Shown piece by piece: positions 54,079 to 64,000 of a stretch of 64,000 bases of DNA. This DNA comes from Corythucha ciliata (Eukaryota; Arthropoda; Insecta; Hemiptera; Tingidae): positions 48,477,189 to 48,541,188 of the forward strand of contig CM075938.1 of NCBI GenBank assembly GCA_038030265.1, read 5' to 3'. The translations under genes and the position numbers were made by a program. The notes beneath the pieces were generated by a model. That model saw only the letters and a program-made list of their open reading frames with translations, searched no databases and was not told the origin of the DNA. Numbering within the stretch: position 1 is the first letter of the stretch; the number at the start of each line of letters is the position of its first letter.

Positions 54079-56880
54079 TTAAGGATAGTACCGCTTTGGT
54101 GCTACTCGCGTTCTTTGGGGGAACCGCCGAGGAGGGCTCAATGAGCTGTTCTGGTCAATAATTGTCCAGTCTGGATTTGGGAATTGGGAGCTTGAGGACT
54201 GAGGGTGTGATGGTTGATTCAGGGGCGGTGCACTCGAACTACACAAGTTGTAAAGATGGGGCTCCACGTCGAGTAGGATTGGTCTCCTGGGCGGATGATG
54301 AGTCTCTGACAAGTGGCTTATTTTCATTTGATTCACATGTGCCTTACGAACATTTCCATTCAACATTTTAACGAGGTACGTTACGGCCCCAATTTTCTGC
54401 ATAACGCGCCCAGGTAACCACTTGACTAGTAACGAACTGTTCGGGTTTTTAAGCAAAACTTGGTCATTTATATTAAAAGAACGGAGAGCCCAATTTTTTT
54501 TCATGGTTGGAGCGGGTTGATGTATACTTTTGTCGTCGGGGTGTATCATCGTGAGCTCAGTGCGCAGATTAAAAGACAACATACGACTCGCTGGACTAAC
54601 GCCCGTGGAGGAACAAGGGGTAGTTCTGTAGTGAAATAAAAATTTGTACAAATGATTGCGAAGAGAAACTGGAGATAAATTATTACCTGCGATTGAAAAT
54701 TTCAAGACGGATTTTTTAACAATCTGGACTGATCTTTCGGCGGCTCCATTGCTTGCGGGATGATATGGGGGAGAAAGAACAAACTGAATATTTTTAGATT
54801 TTAAGAATTCTTGAAAGCTCGTTGAAGAAAATGGCGGGCCGTTGTCCGTAACTATAGTTTTGGGGTATCCGAATCTGGAAAAAACTGAAGACAGAAAATT
54901 TTGAACTGGTTCAGCTTCTGTAGATGACATAACTTCCAATTCTACCCATTTACTATATTCGTCCACCAGTAATATAACATAGTTTTGCCGAATCTGCAGG
55001 AAGTCCAGATGGAGCCGTTCCCAACTCTTCAGGGGTTTTGACATAGGAATAAAAACTTTGTGTTCGTCATTGTTCTGAGCTAATTGGCATTCTACACAGC
55101 ACTGAACTTGACGGATAATATCTTCTTCGATTCTGGGCCACCAAACAAATGATCGAGCTAGAAGTTTTGACCGTACTATACCCGGGTGTTCTTCGTGTAA
55201 TAATCGCAGAACTTTATTTCTTAAACTGGGGGGCACAATGACGCGGTTACCATACAGGAGGCAACCATTATTTATGCTGATGGCCGGACGTTTCAAAAAA
55301 AATGAACGCACACCTGCGTTTTCCGCAGACTTGTCAATCGATGCAGGCCAGCCGTCTCTGGCATATTTTAAAACTCGGCTCAAATCTAGGTCCGCCATAG
55401 TAGCGTCCGCGACCTCTTTATACGAAACAATTTTTTTTTCAAATCCTACATCGACAACAAGACACGAAACCGTTTCATCTGTCTCTGGGAGAGGTAAGCG
55501 GGACAGAGCATCAGCGTGGGATATAGTTTGTCCCTTTTCGTACTTAATGGAGTAATTATAAGCAGATAAGATTAGGGCCCATCTCAGCAACCTTGAAGAA
55601 GCGGTCTGCGGTAAACTTTTGTCCGGATTAAATAAATACCTGAGAGGTTCGTGGTCAGTCACTAAGACGAACGGTCTACCCAGCAGAAATTTCTGAAATT
55701 TAGTCACCGCAAACACCAACGCCAGAGCTTCTCTATCAATCTGGCTATAGTTTTTCTGTGTGGGGGAAAGTGAAGCCGAAGCAAACGCCACAGGGACTTC
55801 TTCTCCATTAATTACATGGCTTAGTACCGCTCCTACTCCATACGAGCTACTATCCGCCGTAACCACGACTGGTAATTGGGGATTGAACAAGACTAAAAGT
55901 GATTTTTCTGATACCATAACTTTCGATTTTTGAAAAGCAGACTCACATTGAGCAGTCCAATTCCAGGGGACGTTTTTTCTAAGTAAGTTGTGAAGTGGCT
56001 CTGAAATGTCAGCAGGGCAATTGATGAAACGGTGAAAGAAATTCAAAAGACCCAGAAATGACTTCAGCTCGGAAACGTTTTGGGGACTTCGGGCTTCTCG
56101 TATAGCTTTAACCTTCTCGGGGCACGGACGTAGGCCATCTCCATCAATAACAAGACCTAAAAATGACAATGACTGTTTAAACCATTCACACTTCTCCATA
56201 TTAATCTTAATGTTGGCGTCATTCAATCTACTTAAAATGGCAAGAAGGTTTTGCTGGCACTCCTCAGGGGTTTAGCCACCACAAATAATATCATCCAGAT
56301 ATGCACACGATCGTGGGATTCCTCGAATGACTTTGTCAATTATTGATTGAAAATGGAAAGGGGCCGAAGACATCCCGAAAACAAGTCTGAAGTATCGAAA
56401 TAAACCTTCATGCGTATTGATAGTCAAAAACTTTCTACTATTTTCAGCGACCTGCAATTGCAAATATGCATTCTTTAAATCTATTTTACAAAAGTATTTA
56501 CACCCGTGTAACTTTTGGAAAATGTCTTCGGCCAGAGGAAGGGGGTAAGAGTCTAATTTTAAGCACTTGTTAATTGTGTTTTTCAAATTAACACAGATAC
56601 GAATGTCACCTGATTTCTTCTGAACGCACACAATAGGCGAGGCCCACTCACTTTGATTTACCCGTTCGATTACCTTGGTCTTTTCCAATTGCTCCAACTC
56701 CTGCTTGACGGCATCCCTCAGTGCATAAGGCACGTTATACTCTTTATGGAACACTGGGGTAGCCCCCTCTTTCAACTCAATATTCACTTCGTAACCTTTA
56801 ATTGGACCATCATTGCTCCCAGGGAAGATATTGGGAAACCGCGCCCGAAGTTGAGCAAGATCGAAATTTCTTTGGACCAA
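54079..56880 (-). pseudogene. Gypsy pol (RT-RNase H-integrase) with one stop
   Basis: Bases 56272-56880 encode the RT fingers and palm up to AYLDDIICGG, then a TAA at 56272-56274; 54079-56226 continues in the same frame. Downstream: RNase H (VVVTADSSSYGVGAVLS), the HHCC zinc domain (HPGIVRSKLLA ... CCVECQ), and the rve core with HLDFLQI, VTDNGPPF and GAAERSV giving the D,D,E triad. The C-terminus is basic and Pro/Ser-rich, with no chromodomain. The stop just after the RT YLDD site would truncate the protein, so this copy is probably inactive unless the stop is a sequencing error or read through. Pol lies in a different frame from gag-protease. Confidence 0.9.
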
Positions 56881-56888
56881 CCAGGCAC

Positions 56889-58235
56889 TTAGGGTTCAGG
56901 ATTTTTGAAAATAGAAAGCATTTGTCTCCACTTCGGCGAAAAAACGTCCAACCAGTCCCGGCCAAGTAGAGGTCGTACCAGTTTTGAGTCCGTAACAACC
57001 GCCGTTAAATTTTGAAACGATTGGTCATAGACCTTTAAGACCTTAAAAGTCGCTTTACCAGCCACTGATATCTGTTCACCATTCGCCGCAGAAATCACAC
57101 AAGGATAAGGGACAATTCTTATTTTCAGACACTTCTGACGGAAAACATTGTGAGGAATGAGGGTCAGTGCTGCCCCTGTGTCAACCTCAAAGTCAATTTC
57201 TGCATTACAGTACAGGATATTAACAGTTGTGACCAAAGCCGTACTCTTACCTTTAACGTCGTCGTCACTGCTGAAAACGTAGACCGCTGATGCTGAAGAG
57301 CTACGGCACATTTTTGCCGCGTGTCCTTTCTTTCCGCACGTGAAGCAAACCCACTCAAGGGCAGGGCAGGCGGCACTATGGTGCCACTGGCGCCCACACC
57401 TCTGGCAAGCCGACGATTTTGTGCCGTCAGTCTCTTCGTTGCGTGGACTCATGACGTTCGACGAACGCACCCGGTTCTGGTTCCGGTTTGTCCTCTGCTG
57501 CCATTTTCTCTGATGTTGTGCATTCGAACTCGACGAACCAATCGCGAAACACGCCGAAGTTCCAGGGTGAACCTCTCGTAGAATTTTGACCTCCTCTTGA
57601 ATGGCCGCCATGTCGGAAACGATTTTACAGGCCTCCTCAAAACTGAGTTTTGATTCCCCTATTAGGCGATGAATCATTTTCTCCTCTGACAAGCCGACGG
57701 TCAGTCTGTCTCGGAGGGCTTGGTCAAGAAAATCACCAAAATTACACGTCGTGGCGAGTTCTTTAATGGCAACGATGAAATCTTGGATTGACTCTCCGGG
57801 TTTTTGTACTCGGCGATTGAACTTAAACCGCTCTGCTATCTCACATTTGACGGGTGAGTAATGACGTTTCAGGGCCGCGATATTCTCCTCGAATGACATC
57901 TGCCCAGGCTGAGAGGGAGCGACTAAACTTTTTAACTTCTGATACATAGTCGGGCCAATTAGTACAATAAATGTCGACACTTTTTCCGAGTCCGATAACC
58001 GGTTGATCTCAAAAAACGCGTACAGCCTTTCCAAATAATTTTCGAAAGGTTCAACCGCCTCTGCGTACAGTTCCATCGAACCAATCACATTATGACGAGC
58101 CACTGGTTCCTTATTACCTGCTTGTCTTACGGTATTGGCTTCTCTCGCGCCCGTGCCCGATGACTTCCCGGACTGCTCGTCTTCTTCTTCGTCTTCGGTC
58201 CATGCATGGCGGGTAGATTGTTTCTTTCTTCCCAT
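56889..58235 (-). CDS. Gypsy gag-protease
   Basis: 448 residues from the ATG at 58235 (MGRKKQSTRHAW), chosen because the longer open frame runs into the LTR. Retrotrans_gag-like region in the middle (YLERLYAFFEINRLSD, RFKFNRRVQKPGESIQDFI), two zinc knuckles (CQRCGRQWHHSAAC and CFTCGKKGHAAKMC), then an aspartic protease with FEVDTGAALTLIP and PLLGRDWLD. Pol follows in another frame, so frameshifting is expected. Reading frame intact. Confidence 0.9.
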   Translation of the reverse strand: MGRKKQSTRHAWTEDEEEDEQSGKSSGTGAREANTVRQAGNKEPVARHNVIGSMELYAEAVEPFENYLERLYAFFEINRLSDSEKVSTFIVLIGPTMYQKLKSLVAPSQPGQMSFEENIAALKRHYSPVKCEIAERFKFNRRVQKPGESIQDFIVAIKELATTCNFGDFLDQALRDRLTVGLSEEKMIHRLIGESKLSFEEACKIVSDMAAIQEEVKILREVHPGTSACFAIGSSSSNAQHQRKWQQRTNRNQNRVRSSNVMSPRNEETDGTKSSACQRCGRQWHHSAACPALEWVCFTCGKKGHAAKMCRSSSASAVYVFSSDDDVKGKSTALVTTVNILYCNAEIDFEVDTGAALTLIPHNVFRQKCLKIRIVPYPCVISAANGEQISVAGKATFKVLKVYDQSFQNLTAVVTDSKLVRPLLGRDWLDVFSPKWRQMLSIFKNPEP

Positions 58236-58247
58236 GTTGTAAAAATG

Positions 58248-58263
58248 CCGATCCTCGTCGCCA
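58248..58263 (-). other. Gypsy primer-binding site
   Basis: Minus strand TGGCGACGAGGATCGG lies four bases inside the 5' LTR, where the tRNA primer should pair. The exact tRNA is not assigned. Confidence 0.75.
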
Positions 58264-58267
58264 AATA

Positions 58268-58444
58268 TGTTGTGTCCTTCACAGGAATCGGTACAAGGGA
58301 ATTTCAAGAACTTGAACTGGGGACCACTTTCTTTATTAATTCTCAACCCCTCCAGCTCTCTCCACACTCTCACCCACCACGCAACCACCTGCCCCTTTAT
58401 AACCTTCTTATTCGCAGCCCGCTACTTTACAACATTACACTACA
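58268..58444 (-). repeat. Gypsy 5' LTR
   Basis: 177 bp, partner of 53675-53851. On the minus strand it starts TGTAGTGTAATGTTG and ends GACACAACA, followed by the primer site. Confidence 0.95.
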
Positions 58445-58548
58445 ATTATAATTTCGCTCCATCACCGAATGAGGATTGCCTGCAGTAGGTGATACTTTTC
58501 CCTCTGCATGATCACAATACGCGTAATTCTATTTTCTACACTAATCAA

Positions 58549-58955
58549 GAATGCTGGAATGCACGAAATACGGAACACCCGTCGTTTTGGAAAGCGCTCT
58601 ACTGCTCAGATGCTCGAAATATCAGCGGAGAACACTCGGTAGCGAGGGAGCTCCAGGCCTTGCTCGACTCCCTTCGTTCGAACCAGTTCAACCCAAAAAA
58701 CAAAGTCATGATGATGCTCTCTGACGTGGGAGAATGTCATCCGAGACGCCCAATAGTTTGGACTCGCGTGATTTACTTTCAAGAATGGATCGAGAACAAT
58801 CTCAAGAAGTGCTATCCTCTCCCTGAACGGTCTAAAAATCGCAAAAAACGCTCCGACCCTAGAAACTGTCAACAGTCAATAAAACCGAGTGGCTTGATAC
58901 TCGTCGTGATAATAAGCACTTTTAAACCGCAGATTGTAGTTTTATTGTTCCTCTG
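58549..58955 (+). pseudogene. Trypsin-fold pseudoenzyme copy 3, 3' half (broken)
   Basis: Resumes at ECWNARNTEHPSFW, matching residues from about 241 of copy 2, through YCSDARNISGEH. Four codons before GSEGAPG (R-P-C-F in copy 2) are lost with a frame change; GSEGAPG remains readable in the alternative frame at about 58639. Then SNQFNPKNKVMMMLSDVGEC, RRPIVWTRVIYFQEW and the start of the membrane helix (SGLILVVIIST). About 60 residues between the two halves are missing altogether. Confidence 0.85.
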
Positions 58956-58956
58956 A

Positions 58957-60957
58957 ATTACTGATGGAGCAATAAGTTGGTTCGTTATCCTTTCGGAGGA
59001 TGTTGTCGTTCGATCAGAATAAGATTCTCTCTGTTCTCCCGGCCATAGGAATAATCAGCGTTAACAGAGAGCGAACCCTTCGACCTCTGAGTACCTAGGT
59101 CCTGAAAGTGCCTAGTTTGAATTCTTGGTCGTTGTTTTAAAAATATTTCTCGTGTTTGCGCGTGAGTGTTACGGGGGGGGGGGTGTCACGCGAGTTGCCT
59201 ACGATTTTGGGTAATCTTTTTAAAATGTTCCAAATTGTGCCGGACGCGGTTTATGAGTCCCCAGGGAGGCTACGGCCAGTAGCCGAATGCAGCCGGTCCA
59301 TGTCAAAACGCTTCTAATGGGGCAGCATGTCCATTTGAATTGGGAAAAAATGAGGGTTTGTCGATGTCTTCGGTTTTGACTGATTTATTCGACACCCAGA
59401 CTGGACTACAGGCTATACTGTCGAAGTTCCTCCTTGGACTTCAAGACTGTCAATTGTCTGGGCGCCGCACCGTCCTCTAGAAAACCAATTTCAGGTTTTT
59501 AACTTTCCCAAAAACCCATTTCGCGAGGTTTTTAGTCATTAAAAATCCCGATTTTGCCGTGTTGGTTATCTGATATTAGGCGATCGACAAAAAGAAGACT
59601 AACGAAGGGACAGATTCACACCTCACAGTCACACTTCAATTTATGTTCTCTGGAGTGACTATTTTTCGAAGTGTTCAACAAAAACTAAAATGGTGTCGAA
59701 GTGTACAAAATTTCAAAGAGGTCCGTGTTAAAATTTTAGAATTTTTTATTGGATTGGAAGATCGAGGTGAGCTCTAGTTTTTTTTATTTAAAAAAAATAA
59801 ATAAATTCGGAATTCCCGTACGAAACGTCATATAGAAATTACCCCCTCTGTACCACAAAATTGGGAGCCTTTTGTTAGTGTTCTTTATTTTATTTTGTAC
59901 GACTACTCTTTACATTTTTCTCTCACGCTCGAATAAAAACAAAACAAACTATTGAAAAAAAAAAAAAATTAAAAATGCAGGGTCCATCCGACTGTGAAAT
60001 CAATTGAAAGTCCTTAACACCCCACCCCCTTCGTGATCATCCATCCAAAAACCCCACCCTCCAAAAAAAGAATATTTAGCTCTTTATACTTCTTGAAACG
60101 TTCAAACAATCAACTCGAAAAATAACCTCAGCGAGAGGGCCTTAAATAGAGATCTGGTGTTTTCAAGCAGTCCTGTCACGTCCCGCTTTGCGACGATTGA
60201 CTCACAAATGATTGGGTTGTTTGTACACATACACGCTAAAAAAAAAAAAAAAATTGATTAGTAGGATTCATGTTGGTGATGACAAGAGGGGGGTGGTGGG
60301 GGGGGGGTATTCATTTAGCGGAAGAGAACTTGAAAGTGCGCGTGCTGTGGGCACTCAATTGATCGAAGTGTGGAAGTGGGGGACAGAACCTTTTCCTCTC
60401 CTTCACGGCAAAAACAACCTCAATTCACGCACCACATAATGAAAAGATTTTTTTTTGTGTGTGCGCAACATAATCGGAAGGGGGTAAGGAGAGAGTCTTT
60501 ATTGTGGCCAACTGGGATGGACATGGTCAGGGTGTTCAACGGGGTCCTTTTCATTTTATTTTTCTTCTGAGTCCTCAGCGTGGCATCAATTATGTTTTCT
60601 CAAAGGGGGGGATAAGTGTTTGAGTATGAACGAAGCGAGAGAGAGAGAAAAACAAACAGAAGTGGATCGACGTGCAGTGAATAATAATAAAGCGAACAAA
60701 GCTTTTAATTGGAATGAGTGCAAATAAGGTTGGCGAGTGGAAAATAATTCGGGTCGAGTGGAGGTTGACAAAAACACGGCAGGGAAGGCAACTGGCAAAG
60801 GGACAACTCTCCAGGCGTGATTTTTTTCTCGTAACGTTTTTCTCTCAGTTTTTTAACAATGAAAAATTAGTAACCGCTTTTTTGCATCAGTAGATTCAGG
60901 AATCTTTCTGTTTTCCAGATAAAACTGGAGATCCGTCGGTTTAGAAGCAGGACAACC
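58957..60957. other. Non-coding sequence upstream of the GCP2-like gene
   Basis: Contains poly-G (59174-59183), poly-A tracts (59955-59968, 60239-60253) and AT-rich sequence. CTTTCTGTTTTCCAG at 60905-60919 looks like a 3' splice site, so a 5' UTR exon may start at 60920. No promoter is evident. Confidence 0.45.
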
Positions 60958-63129
60958 ATGTCCACCAGCCACACCATGCAAACGGTGGTCATGTTCCGCC
61001 ATCTGGCACACGCGCTCGGCTCAAATATAACCGACAACCAAGCGATGGCTCTCATGGAAATGGTCAAGCGAAAACGACTTCGTATGACCGTGTCAATTGA
61101 GACTATCGAAAGGGAACTGACGCTCAAAAGTAGCGACTCTGGCGGTTTCAATCGATCGCTGACTCGTCTTAAAACGAAAAAGGTGAGCGTTCTGAATCCG
61201 TTTTTAAAACTTCTCTACCTTTTGAGAACATCCCTCGACGAAAGATCAGTTTTTAAAGACGAATTGTCAGCGTCCGTATGTTCGGTTCACACGTCGAGCT
61301 GGATGCGAGCCTGGTACCACAAAGAGGTTAAATGTGAAACCCGTCGCCAGTTGGACTATGGCTCCGAGACGAGTCTAAATTCGAAAAGACAGCACGAGGA
61401 GACAATTTTTCTCTCGGATTTTTTCAACGGTTTATTGGGAGTCTACGGGGGTACGATTAAGCGCGACACCAATAACAGAGCCTGCCTCACGGAGAGCATC
61501 AGCGATGACTTGAAACCCTTGGCAGTTAATTTTCTTACGTTCATCGACAGTCATGAAGTGCTGGCGGAATTTGTCGCTAGTTGCAGTGATCTAAGACACG
61601 GTAGAGTGAACCACGCGCTGGCGACATTAATTCAGGAGGACGTTTTAAAACATTTCTACGCGTCAGTTGAAACGATAGAATCTTGTTGGAATAACAGTCG
61701 AGAGCTTAGCTTGCGGGACATTCTTCTTGAGTTCAGGGAGAGTTCCCAGGAATTTGAAGCAATGCTAAGAATTATACGAAGAGTTCAAGGAAAAAACGGC
61801 GGAGAAACTCTGAGCGTCCTTCACGAACTCGCTAGCAGAGAAACGAGCCCTCTGTACGGCAAAGCGATTCGAGCCGCCAGTAAACCATTTTTCGACTCTC
61901 TCTGTACTTTCCTGTACTGGGGCGAAGTAGATGACGTTTTCCAAGATTTCATGATTTCCATTAAGTCGAACGCCTCTTGGGATAAGATTTTCACAATCGA
62001 TCATCGTCACGTGCCTTCATTCATGGAGCCTCACGCTCAGTTAATACTCAAAACTGGTAAGTACATGTACGCCAACAATAAAAGTTACGACAAGAAAGGC
62101 GTGTTACCGGAAAAAAAAGTAGTTTGGATGACGTACAACTCTCCATACGAGATCGTCATTAAAAACGCGTACGCGTGGGCTGACGGTTGTCTGCGCAAAA
62201 TCATTTTAATTGACCTCCAACTTCTTGAAATTTTAAAGACGATCGTGGCATTCTGTGGGGAAAACCTTAGTGATTTTTTTATCCGTCTCGTAGAAAACAT
62301 ATCTCCTCATATTTTGTTCAAACCAGTCAATTCAAATGCTTCTAAAATGGCTTCAGACATCAAGAAATTTTTGACGTTATCAACAATGTCAAAAATGTCG
62401 CATCACAATTTAATTAAAATACATTTTAAAAGGCGATCTGTGGAAGATAATATTTTAAATGGTACTGAGGATTATAGGCGTGATATTGAAACTGAAATAT
62501 CAGTACTGGACGCTTTGGCTTTCATAGTAGAAGCCTCCTGGCCAATCTGTATAATTTTGGATGATTTGGCGATTGAAAGATACCAAATACTTTTTAGGCA
62601 CGTGTTACAAATCCGTTTAATCAACTATAAACTCAGTAAAGTCCACTCTCTCTTCAAACAACTGACGAACGCTCAGTGCCAGCTAAAGCACTGCATGCTT
62701 TCATTTGTCTCATCATTGTCATTTCACACCGTCGATAGCGTCATTCGAAATAATTGGATTCATTTTACCGCCACGGTCGACCAAATCGAGTCAATTGACG
62801 AACTCCGCGACGCTCACGATTCATTTCAACACGGCTGTCTCGTCGGTTGTATGATTAATCCACCACCGGTGTACGCTTCGCTCAAAAGAGTTTTGGACGC
62901 CTGTTCCAGATTTTCAGAGAGCGTTGACGTTGACGACGCCGACGACATGTTCTTCACTCAATTGGCCAGTCTGATTCGGTCAATTTTCGACAACCCCGCC
63001 CTGCATCCTTTCATCATCGCCGTTCAACCCATGTTCGGATTCAACGAACACATTGCTCGAGCCGATTTGCGAGTTCCGTCGGTTTTCTCGCTGACAGAGA
63101 GCTCGGTAACGCACTATACGTCTTCTTGA
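60958..63129 (+). CDS. TUBGCP2: Gamma-tubulin complex component 2-like (GCP2/Spc97 family)
   Basis: 723 residues from ATG at 60958 (context ACCATGT). GCP2-type landmarks: FLSDFFNGLLGVYGG (about 151-165; start of the N-terminal GRIP1 half), GGETLSVLHELASRE (281-295) and FLYWGEVDDVFQDFMI (318-333), VPSFMEPHAQLILKTGKYMY (352-371), the GENLSDFFIRLVENI block (about 434-448), and RYQILFRHVLQ (about 541), which starts the gamma-tubulin-binding C-terminal half. Match to GCP2 is better than GCP3 (IPSFL...ILSTGKYL and RYQMLFRH type). It would pair with GCP3 and gamma-tubulin in the small complex that nucleates microtubules at centrosomes. Shorter than vertebrate GCP2 (about 900 residues) and coded without introns, which may mean a lineage with intron loss or a retrocopy; the frame is intact. 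AATAAA at about 63200 may be the polyadenylation signal. Confidence 0.75.
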   Translation: MSTSHTMQTVVMFRHLAHALGSNITDNQAMALMEMVKRKRLRMTVSIETIERELTLKSSDSGGFNRSLTRLKTKKVSVLNPFLKLLYLLRTSLDERSVFKDELSASVCSVHTSSWMRAWYHKEVKCETRRQLDYGSETSLNSKRQHEETIFLSDFFNGLLGVYGGTIKRDTNNRACLTESISDDLKPLAVNFLTFIDSHEVLAEFVASCSDLRHGRVNHALATLIQEDVLKHFYASVETIESCWNNSRELSLRDILLEFRESSQEFEAMLRIIRRVQGKNGGETLSVLHELASRETSPLYGKAIRAASKPFFDSLCTFLYWGEVDDVFQDFMISIKSNASWDKIFTIDHRHVPSFMEPHAQLILKTGKYMYANNKSYDKKGVLPEKKVVWMTYNSPYEIVIKNAYAWADGCLRKIILIDLQLLEILKTIVAFCGENLSDFFIRLVENISPHILFKPVNSNASKMASDIKKFLTLSTMSKMSHHNLIKIHFKRRSVEDNILNGTEDYRRDIETEISVLDALAFIVEASWPICIILDDLAIERYQILFRHVLQIRLINYKLSKVHSLFKQLTNAQCQLKHCMLSFVSSLSFHTVDSVIRNNWIHFTATVDQIESIDELRDAHDSFQHGCLVGCMINPPPVYASLKRVLDACSRFSESVDVDDADDMFFTQLASLIRSIFDNPALHPFIIAVQPMFGFNEHIARADLRVPSVFSLTESSVTHYTSS

Positions 63130-64000
63130 AAATATCTACCTCCCCCCCCCCCTATCCGATCCCTCAACAACCATCCGTCAAAAAAAGGGCAGGTCGTAAA
63201 TAAATGCAAATGCGAAAAGTCTTCTTTTTTTTCTTTTTAGAAGAGTGTGAACCTGAAAAGCTTAACATAAGGGAGGGGGTATGAAATGTCTCTCGAAGCC
63301 GAAAGCAGACGGTCCTGTCGAAGCGTCCATTTGCATATTACAGGCTTGTTCATTAGACATTTTAAAATAGAGCTGATGAAGACACGGGTGCGGGGGAGAG
63401 TTAAAGGAAGGATTCCTTTTAATGAGCGAGTGGGCGCTTTAATGGAGATGCATTATTTTAAAAGGAGACTTTTGGCAGGGGATTGTGGCTGTGTTTCTTT
63501 TTTTAAATGAAATTGGATTTTTTGTCAACAGACATAACAATACGATGGGGAAGCGAGGTTCGATTTTTCAAAGGTAATTCGACTCATAACAAATAAGAAG
63601 GTTAGAACCCACCTCACCCCCTTTCAATGTTTAGAAGAAGTAAGGAGGAGTCTAGTCTCCAACTTCTACCGTTTCGTTTACATATTTTTTGTGTTGGTTA
63701 AAGTGAATAGTCCCTCGCCTTTTTATTTATTTATTTTTTCGGAGATTAGAAAAATGGTTCGTGAACTTGGTGCCCGGCGAAGTAAAGGCTCACAAAGAAG
63801 GAGAAGCCAGCTTTAAAAAAAACCATGTTGATATTGTTCTACGGTGATCGTTGTAGATTGCAGTCATCGCAGAAAAACTGTAGCGGCTGAATTTAATACG
63901 AATATGTCAAAGAAGAAAGGGCAGTCGTTTCTGGTACACCGAACACTGAATCCCACCAAAAACTTTAAAAAAACACACAGTGTAGTGAGCTCAACGGCCA
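63130..64000. other. Non-coding sequence, 3' of the GCP2-like gene
   Basis: Begins with the presumptive 3' UTR (AATAAA near 63200). The frame at 63286-63510 has no recognisable motif. Nothing else is identified to the window end. Confidence 0.45.

Larger units (their letters stand above)
53675..58444 (-). mobile_element. Ty3/Gypsy LTR retrotransposon, nearly intact
   Basis: 4770 bp with two 177-bp LTRs (TGTAGTGTAATG ... GACACAACA on the minus strand) that differ at about two positions. ATTAT flanks both ends (53670-53674 and 58445-58449) as a 5-bp duplication. Primer site, purine tract, gag-protease and pol are in the standard order. No envelope gene. One stop codon in RT is the main visible defect, so the insertion is recent. 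Confidence 0.95.

Noticed and set aside
1..64000. CRISPR-like arrays among the short repeats
   Set aside because: The repeats are degenerate, without constant-length unique spacers, and the window is eukaryotic.

Overview
This window looks like nuclear DNA from an invertebrate animal, most likely an arthropod. The reasons are a gene with short GT-AG introns of about 70 bp, a gamma-tubulin complex gene, a ubiquitin protease exon, and a dense mix of BEL/Pao, Ty3/Gypsy, Copia, R1-like and Jockey-like retroelements together with Harbinger-like and hAT-like DNA transposons. R1 and Jockey clades are mainly known from arthropods, so the arthropod call is an inference. There is no operon structure, no prokaryotic signal and no CRISPR array.

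Layout. 0-11 kb: no gene recognised; dispersed inverted-repeat elements, a degenerate A-rich tandem array (1.8-2.96 kb), a 46-bp-arm hairpin (4.31 kb), two Harbinger-like elements with 3-bp duplications (6.97-8.07 and 8.25-10.22 kb) and a small hAT MITE (10.58 kb). 11.7-15.1 kb: decayed Copia element whose 5' end also lies nearby as an inverted copy. 17.0-18.3 kb: last exon of a ubiquitin-specific protease (minus strand), facing a four-exon gene for a small lysine-rich, RGG-tailed protein (plus strand). 18.8-20.6 kb: a 494-bp element with 110-bp inverted ends, short-unit arrays and a tRNA-headed SINE-like repeat. 21.8-23 kb: Copia RT/RNase H fragment. 26.8-30.85 kb: two minisatellite blocks, one interrupted by a non-LTR element that is itself interrupted by an R1-like element. 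33.8-41.6 kb: BEL/Pao element (minus) with a 1966-bp internal tandem duplication. 41.6-44.56 kb: hAT-like element with an exact 8-bp duplication, carrying another A-rich array. 46.4-48 kb: dispersed repeats. 48.2-59 kb: three paralogues of an intronless, secreted/membrane-anchored trypsin-fold protein that has lost its catalytic His and Ser; the third is a pseudogene split by a nearly intact Gypsy element (53.68-58.44 kb). 60.96-63.13 kb: intronless gamma-tubulin complex component 2-like gene.

Only four host loci are well supported: the USP exon, the RGG gene, the pseudoprotease family and the GCP2-like gene. Most of the remaining sequence is mobile or repetitive, much of it nested. I see no multi-gene host system. 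The observations most worth following are the membrane-anchored pseudoprotease family, the RGG gene facing the USP exon, the precise nested insertions, and the A-rich arrays that appear within or beside transposons.
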